This document shows, piece after piece, positions 1 through 11,496 of a stretch of 64,000 nt of DNA. The stretch lies in contig NW_026516330.1 of assembly GCF_025602895.1 (NCBI RefSeq), positions 1 through 64,000 on the forward strand, in the 5' to 3' direction. Within the stretch, counting starts at the first letter, position 1. Every line of letters starts with the position of its first letter. This DNA is from Polychytrium aggregatum (lineage: Eukaryota > Chytridiomycota > Chytridiomycetes > Polychytriales). A program made the position numbers and the translations under genes. Under the pieces are notes generated by a model. The model saw nothing but the letters and a program-made list of their open reading frames with translations, searched no databases and had not been told where the DNA came from.

Positions 1-416
1 CATAGCTGGTACACGACATATATCCTGCAACATCTCATCAATTGCATCAACCGCATCAACGGCGTCGATGCCCCAACTTGCCGAAACCATCCGCCGCATC
101 CAATTTGCCCATCCGCATTCGTCTTGAACGGCCCGCCCTCCGATCAGCGTCCCCAACGAGCCAGGTCGGAGGCAACTCCAAACCGGCCGGCGTTTTGGGG
201 ATCGCTGTCGCCACAGCGGGCACATGAAAACGCCTCTGCCTTCCTCCTGATGGGCGCAGTCCCCGCTGATCGGATCGCTGCTTGCCCCAAAGCGTTGCAT
301 CGTCCCTGGCGACCGCTCGCCCGCTGAACACATCCGCCTCCTGAATGTGACTTTTGGCATGTGCTTTTGTCGCCGGATCCTGGGCCGGGGTTTTGGGGAA
401 CAACTGGTGCCTGGCT

Positions 417-479
417 GCCGAGCAGGTCCAGTGCACTGCAGAGCAAGTCCAGTGCATTGCAGAGCAAATCTGGTGCGTC
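417..479. repeat. 21-bp tandem repeat, three copies
   Basis: Three imperfect 21-base copies lie head to tail upstream of the MEMO1 gene; the core is GAGCAAGTCCAGTGCATT. An open frame of 246 codons on the minus strand crosses this stretch, but it has no recognisable domain and is not called. The rest of 1-807 shows no gene I can support. Confidence 0.7.
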
Positions 480-807
480 GCGTGTGCCCAAAGATATCGA
501 GTCGGCCGAGTGTCTCTGGCTCCTCTGGCCGCCCATGCTGGTGCTGGGCAGACGAGGATAGGACCGAGGGCAGTCTTGCTTGGCCAGGGCCATTCAGGAC
601 ATGGTGGATTGCGTCCGATGTCGTCGGCTGCTGGCTGCATGTTGATCCAAGCAGCCACGCACATGTCCTTTCCCTCTGCTTGCCCGCCACATTCGCCGCC
701 CCGCCTGGCTTGTCCGAGAGCTTCTCTCTCCCGACCCGCTGCTTGGATGCATCGCTCTGCATCCGTCGCATATTGGCTGCCTCCAAGAACACCCATAGGG
801 CATCGCC

Positions 808-2576
808 ATGTTCAAGCTCAAGGACACTCCCGTCATCCGCAAGGCATCCCATGCCGGCTCCTGGTACAGCTCGTCGAGTGAGTCTCCCTGCCAGCCCAGA
901 CATGATCCCTTTCCCTGCTTGCGACCATGGCTATCCAGCACCATCTCGCCGTGGCTATCCAGCACCATCCCGCCGTGGCTATCCAGCTGACGAGCCACTA
1001 TACTCACAACGTTTCTGTCGGGGGCTTTCAGAAACCGAGCTTTCCCAGCAGCTGGACAAGTTCCTCGGAAACGTTCCGGCCGAGATCGATAGCCGGCACT
1101 CGCCCGTTTCCCTCCAGCTGCCTATCCCGCATGCGCGGGCCATCATCTCGCCGTGCGTATTGGTGCAGATGTGTCTTTGCGATGATAATGCACCACGCAA
1201 AATCAATCCTGAGCAGTATCCACACCGACGGGGTTACCTCACGGCGATGCACAAGCTCGAGAGACTGATGTTGAGCTCATCCTTCCCCGCTTGCTGTTGG
1301 GCTCACTGTCTCTTGCTGTTTCCTTGCCGCAGACATGCTGGATTCAGCTATTCAGGCCCTGCTGCCGCCTACGCATACAAATGCGTCGACACAACCAACA
1401 TGTAATCGGTGCTTCGCTGTCGCCTCTGGCTGGGATTGCAAGTCACTGGAGCCGCTCCCTGGTCTCCACGGATGCCATTGAATACCTTTGCCAGCAATTT
1501 ATCAGGCCCATCCATCGTCTTTGATATCGTCGCTAACCACCCATTGTCCTGACGATAGCGAGCGAGTCTTCATTCTCGGCCCCAGCCACCATGTCTATCT
1601 CAACGGGTGCGCCCTCTCCCGATGCGACGAGTACGAGACGCCTCTCGGGAATCTCAAGATCGACAAGGATGGTATGCTGTCCGGGCCGTTTCGACTCTGA
1701 AACTTTCCGCTTCGGCGCAGCTTTGTTGTCGATGTGTTGCTGCTCTACCGGCAATGCACCAGAGTAGCTCATGCCCATCATGTCGAAACGCATGCCTGCC
1801 AACAACACACCACAGCGATTGCCTCGCTCATGCAGTCCAAGCTGTTCACGTACATGACGCTCGAGGTCGATGAGGACGAGCATAGTATCGAAATGCAGCT
1901 GCCCTTCCTCTTCAAGATCATGGAGAGGTAGGGCCAGTTCCCAGGCAGCTGCGGTCGCGACCGAAACCACACTTGCTGACTCGACTCATCTCATCCGCAC
2001 ATCCCCAGAAACACCCGCCCCTTTGCCGTCGTCCCGGTGCTCATCGGTGCCATCGATAGCAAGAAGGAGGCCGTCTATGGCAAGCTTCTGGCCCCGTACC
2101 TCAACGAGCCCAATACCCTCTTCATCATCTCCTCTGACTTTTGCCACTGGGGCCAGCGCTTCCGGTACACCTTCAAGGATGCTGACGCCGAGCGAGGTGA
2201 TCCCATCTACAAATCGATCGAGCGGCTCGATCGAAGGGGCATGGACGCCATCGAGACACTCGATCCGAAGCAGTTTGCCGACTATCTGCGCGAGACCGAC
2301 AACACCATTTGCGGTCGCCACCCCATTGGCGTGCTCCTGAATGCCATCCAGCACGCCGGTGCAGACCAAAAAAGCCGCGAGCACCTTGAGAAGAAGGATA
2401 AGATCCTCCAGGCCGAGGATCAGGGCGATGGGCTCCCGAGCCGGCAGCAAGTGGTCGAATTTATCCATTATGCCCAGTCCAGCCGGGTCCGGTCGGAGCG
2501 AGAAAGCTCTGTGTCGTATGCGTCGGGTTACTATGCCAACCATCCTTCCGCCCCAGCCGGCCAGCCGACAGCTTGA
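808..2576 (+). CDS. MEMO1: MEMO1 family protein (Memo-like), multi-exon
   Basis: The ATG at 808 opens with the N-terminal block typical of Memo proteins, including ASHAGSWY. Further conserved blocks follow in separate exons: [16 protein letters not shown] near 1335-1385, [12 protein letters not shown] near 1570-1605, HSIEMQLPF near 1885-1915, and [16 protein letters not shown] near 2125-2175. These carry the His, Asp and Cys residues that line the metal-binding pocket of the family. The last exon runs to TGA at 2574-2576. Memo proteins resemble non-haem iron dioxygenases. Human MEMO1 has been linked to cell motility and to iron and copper handling, and the fungal role is not settled. At least four introns are needed. 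The KIF22-type gene starts about 480 bp downstream on the same strand. Family assignment is firm; exact exon edges are not. Confidence 0.9.
925..988. repeat. 24-bp tandem repeat in a MEMO1 intron
   Basis: About 2.6 copies of a 24-base unit (core TGGCTATCCAGCACCATC) lie just after the first MEMO1 exon. They sit between coding blocks and are read as intronic. Confidence 0.65.
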
Positions 2577-3054
2577 GCTTTGGCAGTCATTGGCGGGCTG
2601 GTATGTCTTGCCGTCGGTCTCCTGGCCCCACAGGTTTTGTTCGCCAGCGAACGTCCGATGAGTTCCTGGTGCTCGCCCTATCTCGAAATAAAGCTGGATT
2701 ACGCCTGCCCGGACCATTTACTGCATCTCTTCTCGCCCTGGCGATGAACGTCGTACCGCAATGGATTCTCTTGGCCAGAGCCATGGTCGATCCGGCGCCG
2801 CTGGTCCTGGATCTGGCTTGGTCCTGCTCATGTTCCGGTCACGTGGAGGCGCTTCAATTTATTCTCATTCGGGCAGGTGGCCCGATCAAGGGACTGGGCA
2901 GAGGCCGGTTGACTGATGCCGATCGCATCCACACCCACATCCGCATCCGCATCCGCACTCGCACTCGCTTGCTCCAGCAGCGGCGCTGCCCTCCGTATCC
3001 ACACCAGCATCCTCACCAGCGGTTCCCCCCAGCTCCCCCTCCAGCGACGCCTCC
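2577..3054. other. Intergenic spacer, MEMO1 to kinesin
   Basis: This is a gap between two genes on the same strand and presumably holds the MEMO1 3' end and the kinesin promoter. A short CATCCG/CACTCG hexamer run lies near 2930-2966. I see no gene in it. Confidence 0.5.
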
Positions 3055-6000
3055 ATGCTGATGAACCGTCCGGCCAAGAAGGCGTCGCTCACCGAGCCCC
3101 AGCCGACATCCAAGCCGTCCGAGGCCGACCAGTCCGTCAAGGTCTTCCTCCGCATGAGGCCCCTGAAACCCATGCAGCATCCCGAGATATCGCCCATCAC
3201 CCTCGATGTAGACTCGAGGGCCGCCGCCATCGTCAATCCACGGAATTCGTCCGAGCGGCTTACCTACAGGTTGTTTATCCAACCACAGTTAGTTCGCTGA
3301 CAGCACAACGGGCGCAGTGTTGATCTGGATTCGTCGACAGCCGGGATCCGGCCAAGATACACATTGTGCTGTGTGTCTTGAAATGCCGCGCGAAGGCATC
3401 GACAAGCCCGGAAGCGAGCTTCATGCTCCAATGCCGCAGTGCCGAGTCTGTGACCATTGGCAGCACGTTTGGACCGTCGTAAACCGGCTCCCAACTGACA
3501 CATTTCCTTTCGGGACGGGAACTGACTTTGTTGATTCCTGACGCCGCTTCTCTCGTCGACGGCAACTCCTAGCTTCGACCGAGTCTTTGGCGACTCGCAC
3601 ACTCAACAGGATGTCTTTGCAAGCGTTGAGCCGATACTGAAGGCGCTCTTTACAGGTATGCCCCAGGCTTCCTGGCGACTCATGAGCGGCAGTCTCGTGC
3701 CAATGTGCGCCCAAGCTCGGGATACTCACTGCCTCGGATCGCACTCTCGACCACTCCTGCCAGGCAAAAATGCAACAGGTGCGTATCTATCCGAGCGGTT
3801 CCATACATCTGCCAGCCGCATCAGATGTGGCTATCGCTGGCGATATCTGCTCTCGGAGTCGCCCTCCCAGCATCTTGAAAGTGCAACAACGATCGGTCGT
3901 CCGCGGAAGCTAACGTTCAAAAAATCCTTGAATCGCCGTGCGTTCAATATTGAAACCAATCTTGTTCTGGAGCCAGTCTTTGCATACGGTCAAACGGGAT
4001 CAGGTACAAGCAACCACATTTATCCGACAACTGCCGACACCAACACAATCGTCATCGCCTTGGCATGATGGACTGGTCTCCGCTACACTGTGTCGTGGAG
4101 ACAGCCGGGAGTTTGACATTTCCACTGATACTGGACTGCGGCGATTGGTAATCGCACAGGAAAGACACACACCATGAACGGATCTTCGTCCTCAGATCCT
4201 GGAATCATTCCGCGTGCCATCGAGCTGCTGCTGAATCACATTCAAGCGGAGAAGCTGCAAGCAACCATACAGGGCTCGTGGCTGGAAATTTACAACGAAA
4301 AGGTGACAGCCGAATATCGTATGCCTTGCTTTCTAGTGCCGTCGTCCCGGCCAACTAACCCGCTCGACCGAACGCTGCTATCGACGCCGCACCTGGATCA
4401 TGTCTATAGATTTTTGATCTGCTGTCATCTGAGCGAGTGGTAAGTAGTCTTGCGAGGCTGAGCTATCCAATGCACCGCTCAAGGGTAGCGACAGCTGTGT
4501 GCTGCAGCAAGCCATCCGAACCCCGACTCGATGCGACCTTCCGTCACTCCGTCATGCCCACTTTGGTGCACGTCGACTATGCCAATCACTAAACCCCCTC
4601 CCCAAAACACATCTATCTCTTCATCCGGAATCTCCATCGGCCCGCAGCCTGGTGGACTGGATCTAAGGGAAGCCCCCGGCCGCAGCATTGTCGTTGCAGG
4701 CTTGACCAGGATGGACATCAAGTCGATGCCCGATTTCCAGAGCAGCCACGGGTAAGGCAGCATTCCCAGCCGGAGGAGGGGGCGCTTCCGCCCGAGCGCT
4801 GATGTCATCGTCGTCTCCACTCCCTGTCTCGACAATTCACGGTTTCTCTTCGCCGACTGCTGCTCGGCTGTACATGGATGGGCTGTTTTTGTCAATGCCG
4901 CGGCCTGATCACGATCCTCGATTCGAACGGCAGCCTTGCCCTCAAAAATCGCTCAACAGGAGCGACAAAGCTGAATGAGCACTCGTCCCGATCACATTTC
5001 GTGCTGCAGCTTCACGTAAGACATGTTTCTTGTATGGGTGTCCGGTACTGTTGCGCTGCTGTACCGTTCCCGACTGACGCCTCCACATCACTTGGCCACA
5101 ACGACTGTGGAAACACCACCGATCCGTCCTTCCAACGCGCGTGTACGATCCCACTCAACGCCGCCAGATTTCGACACAGCAAAGCCCAGAGGTGCTGCTA
5201 TCGTCGAAGCTCCATCTTATTGATCTGGCCGGCTCTGAAGACAACCGTCGGACCGGAAACTCGGGCGCCCGGCTCGTCGAAAGCGGTGCCATCAACCGGA
5301 GCCTGTTCGTGCTCGGCCAGGTCGTCGAGGCACTCAACAAAAGCGCATCTCGGGTCCCATACAGGTAGTTGTCTGTGTGCAATATTGATGACGCGCTTGA
5401 TGTGCCGCATCTGTGCTGACAATCGATGTCTGTCTTGCTGATATGGGAATATAGAGACTCCAAGATCACGCGGTTTCTTCAAGACTCGCTGGGTGGGACC
5501 GCATTAGGGCTGGTAGGTTGTGTTGGCGGTGTCCCCCAAGGTCTGCGCTCAGTCCGATCTGGTCAAAACTAACGCGAGAGTCTACATCGCTTGCAGATGA
5601 TTGCATGCATCTCCCCTGAACCGGTAAGTCTGTTTGGCATCTGCTTTGGCTGAAACGCCTCTCAAGATCGCCTTCATTCAGGCGACGGCAGCTGTTTGGC
5701 CCTATCCTATCCCGCACTGACGCAGTCTTGTCGGTGTAGTTTGATTTTGTGGACTCGTACAAGTAAGTTGGATTTGACGGAACAGGTGTCAATGCCGTCA
5801 GCAGCCCACGCCGAGTCCTGCATCTACAGTGCAGTCATTGCTGCTGTGCTCCGCTTGTGCGCATTCTTCGACGCAAGTCCAACCACAGTACCTTTGGTTG
5901 CATCGCAGCACCCTCAATTTTGCAACAAAGTCGTCATTCATCAAAAACAACATTGTTATCAACGAAACCGTTGGTAAGCAGTATATCCATCCCCTCTCTG

Positions 6001-8327
6001 CTGAAGTGGTCGCCAGCGACACATTGCATTCCAGGGCAGCATGGCCAAGCAGGCTATCTATCAGACGCTAACTCCCCCCCCTTCATTGCATCAAGTTCAA
6101 ACGGTCTCCGTTGCATCAAGGGAAGCACAGCTCGCCGAGTATCGCAGCAAGAAAAAGCGCGGTATCGAAGGGAAGGGAAGGCTCAACGAGCCTGCGAAGC
6201 GGGCCCGCTACAGCAACAACTCTGGCAACTCGTCCCTCTCCGAAAACAGCAGCTTCGAGATGTCTCCGGGCAAGTTCAAGGACATCATCACGGGGGTCGA
6301 GGGCGCAGTCACGCACGCGATTCCGAAATACATTGCCGGTGGGACCTCCAAGGCCGAGTTTATCGTCAGCCAGATGCTGGAGCACGAGGAATTCAAGGTA
6401 CAGGGCTGTTGAAGGACGCACGGCGGTTATGTCGGTCCTGTGGCGCCTGTGGTGTGGCCGACGTTGACGCTTGTTGGATGATACTCTGGCTAACGTTTGT
6501 CATTTGTCTTGCTGCTGTGCATGTGTCGTTGCCGGCTACATCGTCTGCTGCGCCTGTATTCAGCAAACGCTCCTGAAAGAAGTCGAAAACCACATCCAAC
6601 AAAAGCGAGAGACATCGTCAACGGCCGAAGGCTCGCGCCTCCTGTTCAAAGGTGCGGACGCCGGTGCGTCACTCAAAGTCAAGCCCTTCAAGGGAAAGCT
6701 GACCGACGAGGGTGTTCTAAAAGCCACCCAGGGCTCATCCAAACACGGAGATGGATGCTCCGAGGACAAGCCCTCGCTGTTGTTGATGCAGCCGGCACGG
6801 AAGCTCGCCAAGGCCAAATCCGTGGCCAAAGCTGCGGTTCGCCCCATCGACGATATCGAGAACGATCTCATGCAGGATTCAGGCGACGACTACATTCCTC
6901 CATCCGACTCGGACGATGCCGCTCCGACGCCGCACCGGCCAAAGAAAAAACCGAGCACCAAGGTCGGCCGCCTCAAGAAGGAGGCAAAGACGTTGTTGCT
7001 TGTGGACTTGGTGACGCCTCCGCCAGCGGCCTCGAAGCGTCCTGCTCATGCACCGCTGGATCTAAGTGCCTCCAGCGAAAGCGAAGCTGCATTGCGGCTC
7101 CGGCTGCTCACCGCCGAATTGGACGACCTCGGCCCAGGATCGGGGCCAAAGTCCGAAAGCCTGGCTGGGGTCATCAAACTCAAGCAGATGGGCGTCGATT
7201 TGATGCAGAGCGGCAAGCTAGACGAAGCCTTGAAGGCTTTTCAGAAGGGTAGGCAATAATCAACCAACTGAATCGGACACATCCTGTGCGGCGTATGTGT
7301 TGATAGCGGACGATTGTCATATCGCCGACTCACGCCGCGTCTCTCTCCCTTCACATCCAATCGCAGCGCTTGAGCACGGACTGTCCTTGAAATCATCACC
7401 GCCCGTCGACCTTTGCCAACGGATATCCAAAACGATCCGGGAACTGGAGAGCCAAACAGGACTAGCGGAAGACGACCCCCCACCGCCGAAGCGCAAATCC
7501 AAGCCCAAGAAGAAAAGAAAGGACCTGGTGCAGTTATCAAGCGCGACCGACGCACCTGCAGCGACAACTGAAGCTGTGGAGCAGGACAGTGCCCACGAAG
7601 ACAGTGGGGCTGTCCCGCGACCGCCCAAGCGGGGCCCAAGCAAAACCTCCTCAGTCTCCGAGCTGGACTTTGAGCTTCTGAAGAATGCCGATGCCGAAAC
7701 CCGCATTCTGCTTATTTGCAACCAAGCTTCGCTTGGACAGATGACCAGACGAGGCGACGCCAAGCTGGAGCTTGTTGGCAAAGCGAGTAGGTTTCACATC
7801 CACTTTGAGGCACCGCCACTGTTGTTGCTGCGGCTATGGTTCGGTCACCGATGTGGATGTGGATGTGGATGTGGATGTGGATGTGGATGTGGATGTGGAT
7901 GTGGATGTGGATGTGGATGTGGCTGTCTGCACCCGAGTCGCTCCTGACCCGCCTGTCAAACTCTCCGTTATATCTCTGAACAGAGGCCCAAAAGATTATC
8001 GAGGCGCGAGAGAAGCGGGGTGCATTCGAAAAGGTAGCAATCGTTCTGGTTTGGGAAATGCATAATCTCTGGTCGCCAGCTCATCGGTACTGGATGTCTT
8101 CTCCAAACACCCATTCATTTGCTCATCCGTGCCTTGTTTGCTCGATCACAGCTTTCCGATCTTGTCGACGCTGAGGTGTTCAGTGAGACCCAGCTGCGAG
8201 TATTTATTGGGGTGAGTCTGTGCTGTCATAGCCCTGGCAAGTTCCTGTCCGAGAAACGAATGCCCGTTTAACTCTGGCTTTGCTTCCGGGAATCGTCCAG
8301 GCCAACACGGCGAAAGAGACTCAGTGA
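3055..8327 (+). CDS. KIF22: Kinesin-10 chromokinesin, KIF22/Kid-like, multi-exon
   Basis: The N-terminal motor is spread over many small exons. It begins [10 protein letters not shown] near 3135 and continues with [15 protein letters not shown] (3570-3620). The P-loop [13 protein letters not shown] is split by an intron between about 4005 and 4160. Switch I NEHSSRSH is near 4975, switch [11 protein letters not shown] near 5210-5235, and TLNFATKS near 5905. A long charged, disordered middle follows (6100-7700). The C-terminal exons near 7990-8215 give a helix-hairpin-helix ([18 protein letters not shown]) like that of human KIF22/Kid, which binds DNA and moves chromosome arms on the spindle. 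A final short exon at 8301-8327 gives eight residues and a TGA. The order motor, disordered linker, HhH is diagnostic for this kinesin class. Intron boundaries are approximate. Confidence 0.9.
7850..7922. repeat. (GATGTG)n hexanucleotide repeat
   Basis: About twelve perfect GATGTG copies lie between the exon ending near 7785 and the helix-hairpin-helix exon near 7985. All reading frames through them give simple dipeptide or Cys/Gly strings, so an intronic location is most likely. Confidence 0.85.
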
Positions 8328-9027
8328 TGCAGCTCCAATCAAGATCGCAACACGTGCAGGAACCCCCGAGACAGCTCCCGTTCTCACCGCAACATTCACA
8401 GTCCTGAAGCTCAATCCGTGGGCCGCAGCGGAGCAGCCGTGCGATTGCTCCCCATTTTCATTGATTATCAGAGCTTTTCTTGCGGGTTTGGGGAGCCACG
8501 CACTTGAATACATCAAACCAATCTCCTGTGGCATCGATTGACCGAGATCACGATGTGGGAGTGTGCTGCCGAGATCGTCGAGATCATCGAGCGGAAGCAG
8601 TTGCTTGGCAAGCAGTCATGAGCCACGGTGGGACTTGGTGTGCGTCAAGGCCATGTCTATTGCTGCAACAAATGCCAGAAAGCAAACATATTTTGAAAGT
8701 GAAAAGAAAAACAAAGAAATGAAATGAAAAGAAAAGAAGAGCGAAGAAATGAAAAGAACAGAGCGGCATGCGGGCCGCGGCTGCTGGTGTGGGTGTGAAT
8801 GTCACCGTGAGCGTGAGTGTGGGTGTGGGTGAGCGCAAGATGTATAGAGGTATGGGGCCTCTCCTTGCCCAGTGTCGATACAAGGGATCATGCTGGACAC
8901 AGTACTTCTCCATCGGCAGGCCAAACAAAATTGCTAGTAGCTGGACACGGCCATCATCACCAGCGCCCAGCACAGCTACGGCGGCCATCTTGCAAATAGC
9001 CCATAGGGGTATCTACCGCCGTGCGCC
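8328..9027. other. Convergent 3' intergenic region
   Basis: This 700-bp gap separates the 3' ends of the kinesin gene (+) and the Lunapark gene (-). It contains a purine-rich GAAA-type stretch (8695-8765) and a GT-rich stretch (8785-8835). I see no coding or RNA gene. Confidence 0.5.
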
Positions 9028-11496
9028 TCAGTGCTCATCGGGTTGCTCCGACGTGCGTGGTCCCCGTTGGCGCGAGCCCAGGTTTGCCTGGGAGGGATCA
9101 ACCAGCTCCAGGACACCTCCGTCCTCCGTTGCTATCTGCTGATGTGAAACTTGGGCCTCACCAATGCGCTCAGCCGTCTCGGGGAGCAGCTCAGTCGCTT
9201 CGGCAGCCACTGACTCTGCGCCAGTCTCAACAGCATCGCCCGTCAGAGTCTCCAGGGCCACGGGTGCAGTCGACGATTCTGCTTCAACAGAGACAGCATC
9301 CACAGATTCGTCCACAGCCGGCTCCTCGGGGCCGATCATGCTCGGAACAGACTTTGATGACTTTGACGGGCTTGTGCGTCTCTCCAGGGATCGTCCGCGG
9401 CGCTTGGGTGAAACCACGCTGGCCGATCGCTGCGTCGATGGCGCCTCAAAGTTCGAAGCATCCTTCTCGTGCATTGGTGGGAGGCTCTGCGACCGAGTCA
9501 TCGCAAGGTCGGAGGCCAGCAGATCGGCCTGGCTGGACGGAGGCGTTCCTATCCGGCGATTGACGAGCCCGCAGTGTTTGCAGGTGAAGGCTTGACCAGG
9601 ACATCACGTCAGTCAGCGCCACAAAGTATATCGGCCTCAAATCAACCTCTGCTTGATGCGATGCTAGTGGCGGAGGCACCTACAGCCGACAAAAAGCCGC
9701 AGCGGTCGGCAACTTACAATCTGGGAGTTCCGAAACAAATCCATTGGGGCCGCGGCATCGGACACAGACAAGAGTAAAGGTGGTGCTTGAGGGATTCTCG
9801 TTTGGGCCCACGATGAGCTCAAAAAGAGGGTTTAGCCAGGCCTGCGATCCTGTAGGCTGCAGAGGCACTGTGGAAACGGCAATGGTACGCAGCCGATCAG
9901 CCGTTGTGTTGATGCGGGTTGAGGCGCCCACTCGCATCGATCGTTTTGGACGCCGACGTGGGTGGTGCGAGGGAGGAATGGCTCACCAGAAGGATGGAGC
10001 GGACCCTGTCCTGGAACATTTGGTCCACCAGTAGGCTGAGGAGGAAAGGCAGGTCTCCCGGCTTCGACTGATTGACGAACACCGATCAAAGTAAGTGACT
10101 CTGTGAGCAGCAGCCGCTGCTTTTTGACAAATACTCACTCGCCGGCTCAAGTCAAGCATACTGGTCACAGCAGTCCAGTGCAATCAGCTAGCTACTGACG
10201 ACGGTAGCTCCAAACGACTGCGGCTGGGCAAATCAAACAACGTGCAGCGGCGAAACATACTCCTCTGGCCTGGGGCAGCCGAGCTCTGGGTCAGACGCAT
10301 GGTGACGCCGCTTTCAGGAATTCGTGCAGGCTGTTGCGCAGGAACTCTCACAGGAGGCTGTAGGTTGGACGTAGATGTGGTTCAGCACCGCGAACAGATG
10401 CCGGGGAATGGCGATCAAATGGCAATTCCAACCCGAAACTATTTTCGAATCAAAGTGAATCAAAGCGCACCTGGCTGGGTCTAGGCTTGGGCTTGCTTGA
10501 TCCGGCATGCGACTCGCTGTCCTTTTCAATCAGCCTCTTGATCTTGTCATATTGGACGGCTACCTTGAGCTTCTTGATCTGCCGCCAACCATTTGATGTG
10601 AGGGTTGCGACGAGGACCGGCCCCCGTTATGTCAATGAAGGACGCAGTCGCAGTAGCAGCCAGCAACCCGAAGAGGGGTCTCAGACAACAGACGGCGCAA
10701 CCAGCGCTATAGCAGTGCACTTTTAAGGGAATGACTGATTTTACCTGCGCGATGCGGCTGGTCTTGAGTTTCTCGAGGCTCATTGCTATCCAAACAAGGG
10801 CAGCCATGCGACGGTATCGTCAGTCCATCACCAAAAAAGCAGTGCGATCGACATCCGAAGGCCGCGTGGTTCACTTGCCTGCATATTTCCGTTTGCGGAG
10901 GTACCACTTGTGAATCCACTGATAGCCGAGGTAGATGCTGCGAAGGGAGAGATGCCAGCGAGGGCACATCAGCGTGGAATGGGGCGGATCAAGATGGCAT
11001 CAACACCAAGCGAGCGATACATACACCAGCGGCGTCGTGATCAGTGGCGCAAATTTGGCGGCCCAGACTTGGAAATCATCGTCGATGGTGGGAGCGAGGA
11101 ATGTGAAGTACGCAAGCAGATAGAGCAAGTAGACGATGCTGCTGTACTTGAGCCAGATAAAGGGAATCTCTGACTCCTGCTCCCGAATGGTGATATCGTG
11201 CGTCTCGGTCTGGGATATTTTGTCGTCGATTTCTTCAATCGCCTCGATGATATGGTTGAGCCGCTGGACCCAAAGGATCGACGAGCAATCGAAGGCAGGG
11301 TTAGGTCCGGAGTTGATATGGGGGAGCCGCGCTTCGTCTGCATCGCAATCAGCGGGATCGCAGCAGCCGATAGCCTTGGCGGGGCTCCGTCAAATACCGG
11401 CAACACATCCGGATAATCGCCGCTGTGCTCCGGATATAGACGCTGCATCCCGTATCTCGCTGCTAAACCCACCGCTTTCCAGAGCCAGTTAAACAT
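9028..11496 (-). CDS. LNP1: Lunapark-type ER three-way-junction protein, multi-exon
   Basis: Read on the minus strand, an amphipathic segment (IEAIEEIDDKISQTE, near 11250) precedes two hydrophobic segments near 11140-11020: YSSIVYLLYAYFTFLAP and FAPLITTPLVYV. A basic coil follows, with LEKLKTSRIAQ near 10770 and KKLKVAVQYDKIKRLIEK near 10560. The diagnostic zinc ribbon comes next. Its first half, LVCVRCRGPNGFV, is near 9760, and its second half, FTCKHCGLVNRRIGTPP, is near 9590-9540 after an intron. An acidic, Ser-rich tail ends at 9028-9030. Lunapark proteins have two N-terminal membrane helices and a CxxC...CxxC ribbon and stabilise three-way junctions of the ER network. The ATG at 11496 (MFNWLWKA) is my best start; it needs an intron before the first helix, and an upstream start is possible. 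One internal donor may be GC rather than GT. Confidence 0.85.

Noticed and set aside
56-796. 246-codon minus-strand frame at the left edge
   Set aside because: It has no domain, is low in hydrophobic core patterns, and is partly produced by the 21-bp repeat.
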